This document shows positions 17,077-23,899 of a stretch of DNA of 44,303 nucleotides, piece after piece; position 1 is the stretch's first letter, and every line of letters begins with the position of its first letter. A program made the position numbers and the translations under genes. The notes beneath the pieces are model-generated. The model was not told where the DNA came from. It saw only the letters and a program-made list of their open reading frames with translations, and did not search any database. This DNA is from an uncultured Acidobacteriia bacterium. GTDB lineage: Bacteria > Acidobacteriota > Terriglobia > Bryobacterales > Bryobacteraceae. The stretch lies in contig CAIYVZ010000027.1 in the NCBI GenBank assembly GCA_903929755.1, forward strand, positions 1 to 44,303, given 5' to 3'.

Positions 17077-18149
17077 CACTCGACGTCGCGATTATCGGGG
17101 GCGGGCCTGCCGGGGCTGCTGCTGCGATTTCGCTTCGTCAACTGATACCCAATGGGGCAATCGCGATCTTCGACGCGGGAGGCTCGGAGCAGGACGCCTG
17201 GCGTCCAGGGGAAACGCTGGCCCCTGGGGCTGCGTCGATCCTTCAGTCCCTGGGATGCTGGCCCGCTTTCCGCAGTGCCGGATTCCTGGAAAGCCGCGGC
17301 ACCCGTTCCGTGTGGGGTTCGCCGGAACCCTATGAAAACGAGTTCCTGTTTTCGATGCGCGGCAGCGGTTGGCGTCTGGATCGTGCGCGGTTCAACCATT
17401 TGCTTCGCACGTGTGCCGGGACAGCAGGCGCGGAAATCCACTATGAGGCCCCCTTGCGCGGGAGCGAATACGCCGATGGCTTATGGCATCTGCAGCTTTC
17501 GACAAGCGACTGCCGGGCTCGTTTCGTAATCGACGCTACCGGACGTTCCGCCACCTTTGCCGTGCAAGCCGGTGCGCAACGCCTCGCGGACGACAAACTG
17601 GCCGGGGTTTTCGTCCTGTTCGAGTCGGCGGAAACGGGCGATACGCTGATCGAGGCCGTTGAAGCGGGGTGGTGGTATTCGACTACCGTACCCGGAAACA
17701 CAGCCGTGGTCGCCTTCATGACCGACACAGATCTGATTCGCGAGATGCAGCTGAATACGCCCGCCCGCTGGAATGAACTTCTGGCGCACTCGACGCCCAC
17801 GAGAGAACGTCTGCAAAACGCGACGGCAAAGACCGCGCCTGCCATCTTTGCGGCTAATTCTCAGAGCCTGAGTCAGATGGCGGGACCTGGCTGGGTTGCC
17901 GCGGGGGATGCCGCCATGACCTTCGATCCGCTCTCCTCCCAGGGGATTCTGAAAGCCCTCCGATCCGGCAAACTGGCGTCCTTTGTAGCCGCCGACTACC
18001 TGCTGTATGGCAAGGCTTCATCCGCAAAATACGAAGTAATGGCGCGCGGCGAATACGCAGCATATTCGGCCACGAAAGCGGAGTATTACAGTCTGGAGCA
18101 GCGCTGGCCTGCGTCGCCATTTTGGGCGCGGCGACGCTCCAAACCCTGA
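17073..18149 (+). CDS. LodB/GoxB-like FAD-dependent oxidoreductase, quinone-cofactor maturation
   Basis: Flavoprotein of the halogenase/monooxygenase superfamily: N-terminal AIIGGGPAGAAAAISL, then WRPGETLAPGAASIL, WRLDRARFNHLL, FVIDATGRSA, AGWWYSTTVP and GDAAMTFDPLSSQGI. These are the features of LodB/GoxB, which is needed to form the cysteine tryptophylquinone of LodA-type oxidases. A LodA homologue is encoded convergently at 19297-21306, supporting the assignment. 358 residues. Unusually it is the last gene of the zwf-opcA-pgl unit (ATGA overlap with pgl) instead of lying next to its partner. No halogenase WxWxIP motif was seen. Confidence 0.8.
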   Translation: MTLDVAIIGGGPAGAAAAISLRQLIPNGAIAIFDAGGSEQDAWRPGETLAPGAASILQSLGCWPAFRSAGFLESRGTRSVWGSPEPYENEFLFSMRGSGWRLDRARFNHLLRTCAGTAGAEIHYEAPLRGSEYADGLWHLQLSTSDCRARFVIDATGRSATFAVQAGAQRLADDKLAGVFVLFESAETGDTLIEAVEAGWWYSTTVPGNTAVVAFMTDTDLIREMQLNTPARWNELLAHSTPTRERLQNATAKTAPAIFAANSQSLSQMAGPGWVAAGDAAMTFDPLSSQGILKALRSGKLASFVAADYLLYGKASSAKYEVMARGEYAAYSATKAEYYSLEQRWPASPFWARRRSKP

Positions 18150-18159
18150 ACTCCGCTAC

Positions 18160-18873
18160 TCAGCCCTGGCAGATCCACTCCGCCACCTGTTTCGTCGCAT
18201 CAGCCACATCCCAGGCCTTCTTCCGCTCCTCCACCATGCCCGGATTATCGCGAATCTCCGAATCATCCGGATCACCGCAATGGAACGGAGGCTGCGGGTT
18301 GTATTGCATGGCCAACTGGCACTGGCGAGCCACGTCGAGACCTAACACCAGGGACACGATGTACATGGAGACATCGAGACCAGCCGAGATTCCGGCGCTG
18401 GTGATGCGGTTATCGCTTTTAATATAGCGGCGGTAGTCGTTGACCACTTTGACCGGAAACAGCCGCAGGACATCTTTATACGCCCAGTGGGTAGTGGCGT
18501 CGTAACCATTGAGGAGCCCTGCACCCGCCAGCAACAGCGCTCCGGTACAGACCGAGCAAACGAGGTGTGCGTCGGGTGCCCGGGCAATCAGAAAGTCCAG
18601 CACCGGATTGCTGCCCGGATGGCCTTTCAGCAGTACGTCAACGGGCGTGGCGCCGCCGGGAACCATCAGGACATCCAGCTTCGGACAAGTATCAAAGGTG
18701 GTGTGCGGCTTGATGGAAACGCCCTCAAATGAGGTGACGGGAGCCAGTGTCTCCGCCACCAGGAAGCGAGTCATTCCGGCGAACGTGAAGGTCTGGAAAG
18801 GCCCCAGCACGTCCAGCGAATCGAAGCCGTCGTACAGGACGATGCCGACTGTAAGGGCCTTGGCTTTAGGCAA
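18160..18873 (-). CDS. DJ-1/PfpI family protein, isonitrile-hydratase-like
   Basis: Class-I glutamine-amidotransferase-like fold. VGIVLYDGFDSLDVLGP opens the domain, VPGGATP follows, and the nucleophile elbow is VCTGALLLAGAGLL with Cys109; ATTHWAYKD and RITSAGISAGLD complete the GlxA/InhA-type pattern. Known relatives hydrate isonitriles to N-formamides or act as regulator domains; no AraC helix-turn-helix is fused here. The TTG at 18873, preceded by AGGGG, is chosen because it overlaps the upstream stop by eight bases; the frame is open to 18930. 237 residues. Last gene of the leftward oxidase cluster. Confidence 0.82.
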   Translation of the reverse strand: MPKAKALTVGIVLYDGFDSLDVLGPFQTFTFAGMTRFLVAETLAPVTSFEGVSIKPHTTFDTCPKLDVLMVPGGATPVDVLLKGHPGSNPVLDFLIARAPDAHLVCSVCTGALLLAGAGLLNGYDATTHWAYKDVLRLFPVKVVNDYRRYIKSDNRITSAGISAGLDVSMYIVSLVLGLDVARQCQLAMQYNPQPPFHCGDPDDSEIRDNPGMVEERKKAWDVADATKQVAEWICQG

Positions 18874-19300
18874 GGGGCCCCTGCCAGACGGCGATCCAGT
18901 TGGCGACGACGCCGGCAGGTGAAGTTCCACCTGAGCCGCTGGCGTGCGGAATGGTGCGGACGATGGTGCCCGTCATCGCCGGAACCTGATTGACTCCGTT
19001 CGGCCAGGGCTTCATCACGTAGCCGCTGTAATCGTAGATCCACTCCTCGCCGCCTACCAGACCCTTGCCCTGGAATCGAACAGACCAGGGGTCTCCGTAG
19101 TTGATGGATCCATTCAGGGCCAGCGACCACCCGGGCCCGCCGATGGTCCCTTCAAATACTCCCATGGGGGCCTCCCTGATGGTGATGGTGCCGCGGCCAA
19201 ATTCCAGGTCGTTGAAGGCCGTGGAAAGGTCGGGATCGCTTAAGAAACTTCGATAGGTCCAGTTGCCCGTCAGGCTGCCAATATTCGGTGTCTGGCTCAT
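18866..19300 (-). CDS. small protein of the quinone-oxidase cluster, unknown function
   Basis: 144 residues, no signal peptide, no cysteine-rich motif. Gly/Trp-rich alternating strands (GNWTYRSFLSD, GTITIREAPMGVFEGTIGG, WSLALNGSINYGDPWSVRFQG, EEWIYDYSGYV, MTGTIVRTIPH) suggest a small beta-barrel such as an avidin- or calycin-like fold; that is inference from the strand pattern alone. Four-base overlap with the lodA-like gene upstream and eight-base overlap with the PfpI gene downstream indicate joint translation with the oxidase. Confidence 0.7.
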   Translation of the reverse strand: MSQTPNIGSLTGNWTYRSFLSDPDLSTAFNDLEFGRGTITIREAPMGVFEGTIGGPGWSLALNGSINYGDPWSVRFQGKGLVGGEEWIYDYSGYVMKPWPNGVNQVPAMTGTIVRTIPHASGSGGTSPAGVVANWIAVWQGPLA

Positions 19301-21306
19301 GAATTTCCTCCCAGTTGATTTTCGGTAAGTATGAAAGCCGGGTTATCCGGCGTAGAGCCCGGGGCGGGGACCACAAAGCCCAGTTGCCACCAGATGCTGA
19401 CCATGGTGATGTCGCCCTGATTCGAATTGGGCGTGGGGGACCATGCTTTGCCGTTAACCATGTTCGGACGGTGTGCGGGCCACCAGTAAGTGGTCCATGT
19501 ATTGTTGGGAATCTTATCGCCGGTGGAGTCGGGATACACCTGATTCCAGAGCTCGTAATTTACGTCGATGTCCTGGGTTGAACACTCGTTGAAATCCGAT
19601 TGCCAGGGAATGCCGCTGTACTTCGTGATGTCGCCAGGCTCCAGACCTTTCGAAATTAGTGACGGCGTATCGGCGTCGCCAATAATTACTGGTTGGCTGA
19701 GGGAGCCGGGGACCGGGGTGGGAGCCGTATTGATGCGGTAAGCACTCTTATAAATAGCCGGATTGCGAATAATCCAGGAAGTCTCGCCGCCGGGGCAGAA
19801 TGCGCCCCCGAGGCCGTTACCGAGGACCCCGCGGTCGAGCGCGGCTGCTTCCGCTGGACCAGGCGGCGTAATGTTCTCCAATTGCTCGTTGATGAACTTA
19901 CCTTCGGCCCACTGCCGCAGCAGGAACAGCATGGTGTCGGTGAGGCAGAGGAATTTCGACGGGAGGTCGTTGGTGATCGGGTTATCGCCGCACAGCAGGG
20001 GCATGCCAAAGAAGGTCCGGCCTGGTACGCTGCTATCCACATAAAGCCTGTTTTCCTGGCCGGGCTTGCGAAGCACGTGGTAGAGGAACATGCGGCGATT
20101 GGCGCGATTTTTGCGATCCTGCGGGTCCTCGCCGGCAAACGGTGGAATAGAAAGTATGGTGGGGTCGAAGTTACCGCCGGAATTCTTGCTGGTCTCATGG
20201 GGATCCGCACCGTTGATGGGATCGACGTCGCACACGAACTGGAAGACGTTCGGACGCTGTAACACCGGCCAAATATCGCGCCAGAAGTAGGGATAGTATT
20301 CGTTGTTGAACTTTCCGCCGGAATAAATCCGTGGTTCGTAGTTGAAGCTGCGGACCGCCACATCGTAAATGGCTTCGTCCATCGTCACCATGTCCACAAT
20401 CTGCGGGGCATAACGGGGATAGCCGGTGATGACCCACGCGGATTCATTCACGCCGATGGTCATCTGGGTTTTCTGCTGCACCGGAGCCCCATCGATGGTG
20501 GCGACCTGAATAACAAGACTCGCATTGACGGGGCCATCGGAAGTATCGTCGAACCAGCCGTCGTTGTTGGCGTAGGTCTGGATGGAAGGCTCGCCGACTC
20601 CGCTCCTTGCCGAACCGGAGTTGCCGAGACCCCCGAGGACCAGCAGGCGGTTGTGTTTATGCGTATCGGTGGTGCTGATGAGTTGGCCCAGGGTGGTGAT
20701 GGGGTTCGGCGTGATAGCTGCAGGCGGGAACGTCTCCGGCGTACCTGCCGATGTGCCTTTGGCGAACGCGGCTTTGCGCTGCTTCGGATTCTTCCATGCA
20801 ACTGTTCGCGGGCCGGGATCAATGATCAGTTCCTGGCGGTGGGAGGCTCCGGTGATGTCAGCATTTCGGAGGGGATGTGTGGGGCTGTAACCGTGCGCCC
20901 CTTCCAGTTGCTGGAATTCGTACCAACTCGCCTTTTTGTTGGCCAGATAGACAGTCCAGTTGACATCGACAAGGGTTCCGGTGACGAGCTGGCCGGAAGA
21001 TCTTGTGGGGGCAATTTTCGCGGCGGTAACGGTGTCGCCGAGCTTGAGTTCCCGGCCCTGCGGGTTCTCCTCGTCATACACGTAGATGCGAAAACGCGCC
21101 GCCTGCCGGCGAATCTGGTTATTGGCGTCCTTATACTGCGAAACGGGCTGTTCCACGCCCTTCACCAGGATGGGATTGCCATCCATATCGCAATCGATGG
21201 GCGCTGCTCCAGTGGCCTCCGGAGCGATATAGAAAGAGTTGGGGCTATTGCCCAGTCTCGCGATGCCGATCGCGGGATGGATCTTATAAGTAGGTGCTGA
21301 AGTCAT
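19297..21306 (-). CDS. LodA/GoxA-like cysteine tryptophylquinone (CTQ) amino-acid oxidase
   Basis: Oxidises an amino acid to an aldehyde or keto acid with release of ammonia and hydrogen peroxide, using a CTQ cofactor made from its own side chains. N-terminal signature YKIHPAIGIARLGNSP is diagnostic. The cofactor residues are both visible: Cys in GGAFCPGGE and Trp in IPWQSDFNECS, 64 residues apart (residues 504 and 568 from this start), close to the 65 of Marinomonas LodA. The ATG at 21306 follows AAGGTG; an in-frame TTG at 21330 overlaps the tyrosinase stop. 669 residues, normal. Substrate (Lys, Gly or other) cannot be told. Confidence 0.9.
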   Translation of the reverse strand: MTSAPTYKIHPAIGIARLGNSPNSFYIAPEATGAAPIDCDMDGNPILVKGVEQPVSQYKDANNQIRRQAARFRIYVYDEENPQGRELKLGDTVTAAKIAPTRSSGQLVTGTLVDVNWTVYLANKKASWYEFQQLEGAHGYSPTHPLRNADITGASHRQELIIDPGPRTVAWKNPKQRKAAFAKGTSAGTPETFPPAAITPNPITTLGQLISTTDTHKHNRLLVLGGLGNSGSARSGVGEPSIQTYANNDGWFDDTSDGPVNASLVIQVATIDGAPVQQKTQMTIGVNESAWVITGYPRYAPQIVDMVTMDEAIYDVAVRSFNYEPRIYSGGKFNNEYYPYFWRDIWPVLQRPNVFQFVCDVDPINGADPHETSKNSGGNFDPTILSIPPFAGEDPQDRKNRANRRMFLYHVLRKPGQENRLYVDSSVPGRTFFGMPLLCGDNPITNDLPSKFLCLTDTMLFLLRQWAEGKFINEQLENITPPGPAEAAALDRGVLGNGLGGAFCPGGETSWIIRNPAIYKSAYRINTAPTPVPGSLSQPVIIGDADTPSLISKGLEPGDITKYSGIPWQSDFNECSTQDIDVNYELWNQVYPDSTGDKIPNNTWTTYWWPAHRPNMVNGKAWSPTPNSNQGDITMVSIWWQLGFVVPAPGSTPDNPAFILTENQLGGNS

Positions 21307-21322
21307 GGTATGGGTCACCTTT

Positions 21323-23362
21323 TTAGTCAAAGAAACTCAGCGAAACGCCGTCGAGGTGGAGAGCGTCGGTTGCGGCCGAGCCGTCCAGGTTTAGAACTAC
21401 GAGGGTGACATGGAAATCTGTCGCGCCCAGGGCCTTCAGCCGGGCCACCGTAGTGGTGGCATCCACGCGGAATTCGGCTGGGGTCTTGTGAGGGCGATGC
21501 CTGTGATCGAACTTCCGGGGCTGCGTTGCCGCGGGGGTATCGCAGTGGCCTGGCCCGCCAATGCACAGGCCTGTGAACATGTTCAGCATGCCGATGTAGT
21601 TCGGGTTGCCAGCGGTTTTCGTCTTCACGTCGGCATCCGCCTGGTTCAGGAAGATACGAATAAAGAAGCCGGAGCGGGTGACGTACCGAACCCGATGCAG
21701 GCGAACTTCAGCGCGGCGGTGGGTAGCCGCAACCATCTTGTGCACTTTGGCGGGGGCGGAGACGAAGCGCGTAACCGGGCCCTGCGTGGTGGCGGGGAAG
21801 ACGTGCGATGCCTGCGCGTACTGGTAGCCCAGTTTGGCAAGGCTGGCCGTATCCGCAACTGTCATCGACCAGGGGGCAAGCATTGCCGCCGGATCGTCGG
21901 GGCCCGCATTCGGATGCCGGGTTTGCCACTCGTACCAGAGCCGGTCGCAATTGGAGTGGTGCGCCCAAAAAATGGGATCGAAGGCGGTTCGTCCCGCGTT
22001 CACCATGTCGCCGAATTGCGGATTTTTGGTGTTCATCGGCTCGGTGGACTTGCCGAAGTTTGGATTCTGACCACCAGAGAAATTGTGAATCAGATTGTGG
22101 ATGTTTTCGAGGGCACCGAAGTAGTGATTATCCTGCGGCCCGCTGGCGAAGGCGAAGAAATCATCCAGCGCCAGAATACGGTCCACGTCCTCGGGCCTCG
22201 GGTAGGCTTCAAACAGTAAGGCGCTGTCGCCTCCGGGCCAGCGCTGGTAATGCCACAAAGGGTTGATGTCGGAAAGGACATGGATGATGGCGTCATCACT
22301 TTGGGGATCCTTGCCCCACTGGATTCCCGCTTTGACAAAAAGCGCGTTGCCGGAACAGAAGAGCTTGTCTCGCACGGTGGCGAGTTTGGTGAGGACGGCA
22401 GCGGGGACTCCGAGTGCTTTCAATCGGTCAATGCCCGGCTGGTCAATCCAGCACTTGTAGGCGTCGGGGATAACGCCGTTGTCCATGGGGGCTTTGGAGG
22501 CCATGTCCTGCAGGGAGATTTCCAGGTTTTCGCGATCCGCAGCCCAGTCCCAGTAGGGCAGGGTTACGGTGGGGTCAATGTCCTGGAGTTGTTGCTCAAA
22601 GTAGTACAGATAGGCGCGGTGCCAGGTTAGGAACTGCTCCCAGGAATGTTGGCACTGGTTGGCGTGGATACGAGCCCAGTAACCGAAGCTGCGCTCATCC
22701 TGTTCGAATTTATCCAGCGATTTCATCTTCGCCACGGCGGCGCGAAATCGTTTGAGTTCGTCAGGCGTCAGGAAGTTGATATTCTTGCGGATCCTGGCGC
22801 CGCCAAGGTCGTTGTGGAAGGCATTGGCAGGCCCGTCATGCTGCTCGTGAGCAATGTTTCCCGCGGCAAGGCCGGCGAGCCGTTTGTGATGGGAAGTGGA
22901 ATCGCTGGTGTTGGGCGGGGTGTCGGTTTCGGGGCAACCGTCATCAATCCAGGCGGAGATGAAGGCGATGTCTTCCAGGGAAACGGGCGTACCGCCCCAG
23001 GGTAACTGGGGGAATTGGGTTCCGTCAAACGGGGCGTGGCCCTTCAGACCGATAATGAGCCCTGATGCGGCGCCTCTGCCCTCTTGATACCCAGCGGGAG
23101 GCGCAGCCGCCTCGGAGGCGCTTCCGCAGCATGAACCCGTAACCGCGGCCGTCTGTTCACCGGAAGGCGCAGCAATCATGCGGACGCCATAGAGGCAGAC
23201 GTTCAACAGTTGCGCATGGGGCAGGGTCCAGAACCGGTCGTAACCCTGATAGCTGGGGTGGACCGGGCCGGAGGCTGCGTCCAAAATCTGCTTTACATGA
23301 TCGTAACGCGACCACTGGTGAGCCTTGCTTTTGCGTTTTGAGGTATCGTCTGACATATTCAC
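21323..23362 (-). CDS. tyrosinase/polyphenol oxidase with extra N-terminal domain
   Basis: Type-3 copper enzyme oxidising phenols to o-quinones. CuA ligands H233, H239, H248 (HANQC-x-H...WHRAYL) and CuB ligands H422, H426, H468 (HNLIH, FDPIFWAHH) are all present. Cys237-x-His239 matches the thioether Cys-x-His of fungal tyrosinases. About 150 residues precede the catalytic domain, with DRFWTLPHAQLLNVCLYGVRM, RGAASGLI, PFDGTQFPQLPWGG and AFISAWIDDGCP, recalling haem-less cytochrome-c-like modules. A further beta-rich tail of about 180 residues follows. GTG at 23362, or ATG at 23356 with GGAAG. No signal peptide, so cytoplasmic or exported by another route. Confidence 0.9.
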   Translation of the reverse strand: MNMSDDTSKRKSKAHQWSRYDHVKQILDAASGPVHPSYQGYDRFWTLPHAQLLNVCLYGVRMIAAPSGEQTAAVTGSCCGSASEAAAPPAGYQEGRGAASGLIIGLKGHAPFDGTQFPQLPWGGTPVSLEDIAFISAWIDDGCPETDTPPNTSDSTSHHKRLAGLAAGNIAHEQHDGPANAFHNDLGGARIRKNINFLTPDELKRFRAAVAKMKSLDKFEQDERSFGYWARIHANQCQHSWEQFLTWHRAYLYYFEQQLQDIDPTVTLPYWDWAADRENLEISLQDMASKAPMDNGVIPDAYKCWIDQPGIDRLKALGVPAAVLTKLATVRDKLFCSGNALFVKAGIQWGKDPQSDDAIIHVLSDINPLWHYQRWPGGDSALLFEAYPRPEDVDRILALDDFFAFASGPQDNHYFGALENIHNLIHNFSGGQNPNFGKSTEPMNTKNPQFGDMVNAGRTAFDPIFWAHHSNCDRLWYEWQTRHPNAGPDDPAAMLAPWSMTVADTASLAKLGYQYAQASHVFPATTQGPVTRFVSAPAKVHKMVAATHRRAEVRLHRVRYVTRSGFFIRIFLNQADADVKTKTAGNPNYIGMLNMFTGLCIGGPGHCDTPAATQPRKFDHRHRPHKTPAEFRVDATTTVARLKALGATDFHVTLVVLNLDGSAATDALHLDGVSLSFFD

Positions 23363-23694
23363 GCTTCCGGATACAGAGTGTCGTCGGGTTTTCGGCGATC
23401 ACAAACAATTGAGTTACGGGTGCATGTACGGGTGAACCTGCGCGTGGATCCGAGCAGGGTAATGATGGCTGAAGGAAGGAAAAGCACGGCAATTAAAAGG
23501 GGCAGGGACCAGGGTCCGGAGAGGATGGTTCGTGAAGCGACACCAAGCCCGAGAGCCCCAGCCCACGCAGCCAGGCACAGTGGGCACTTGGGGATGATCA
23601 CCGCGAGCACAGCCGCCCCGATGGTGGGTATATGACGCAAAAAAGACGCGGAGGCCACGCTCTTGGTTACACGAGGTTGAGCTGATTCATGCAT
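23359..23694 (-). CDS. small membrane protein with PKCPLC motif, upstream of tyrosinase
   Basis: About 111 residues with two hydrophobic segments (IPTIGAAVLAVIIPKCPLCLAAWAGALGLG and LPLLIAVLFLPSAIITLL). A Cys-x2-Cys lies at the end of the first membrane helix, as in MerC-like and other small metal-handling membrane proteins. GTGA overlap with the tyrosinase gene suggests a role with that copper enzyme, for example copper supply; this is inference. ATG at 23694 chosen; an in-frame TTG at 23721 has a less favourable position. The C-terminal tail holds two further Cys. Confidence 0.65.
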   Translation of the reverse strand: MHESAQPRVTKSVASASFLRHIPTIGAAVLAVIIPKCPLCLAAWAGALGLGVASRTILSGPWSLPLLIAVLFLPSAIITLLGSTRRFTRTCTRNSIVCDRRKPDDTLYPEA

Positions 23695-23751
23695 TGAATA
23701 TTTGCTGCCCGTCGCCGACAATCATGACGACAAGTTTGGACCCACCACGGA

Positions 23752-23780
23752 AATATACAGGACATGTCGCTGCGTGTAAA
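23752..23780 (-). promoter_or_regulatory. promoter of the tyrosinase/LodA-like operon
   Basis: On the minus strand TTTACA (23775-23780) and TATATT (23752-23757) are separated by exactly 17 bases, a good sigma-70-type promoter. It lies about 57 bases upstream of the ATG at 23694. Confidence 0.6.
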
Positions 23781-23814
23781 GTGTTTTCTTTCGAGGCTGT
23801 TGTTGCCGATAGTA

Positions 23815-23828
23815 CAAGAATATTCTTG
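23815..23828. promoter_or_regulatory. perfect 14-bp palindrome, candidate shared operator
   Basis: CAAGAATATTCTTG is a perfect palindrome placed between the two divergent promoters and overlapping the -35 box of the multicopper oxidase gene. A third half-site follows (CTTG CGCA CAAG, to 23836). The position suits a repressor or a copper-responsive regulator; the regulator is not identified and none is encoded nearby. Confidence 0.5.
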
Positions 23829-23854
23829 CGCACAAGATGCCCCTCGGGTATACT
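23826..23854 (+). promoter_or_regulatory. promoter of the multicopper oxidase gene
   Basis: TTGCGC (23826-23831) and TATACT (23849-23854) are 17 bases apart, about 46 bases before the ATG at 23900. The -35 box overlaps the palindrome at 23815-23828. Confidence 0.55.
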
Positions 23855-23899
23855 CGCAGATCAGTAAGGTGGCAGTTCAGTGCCATCAGGGAGCCTTAC

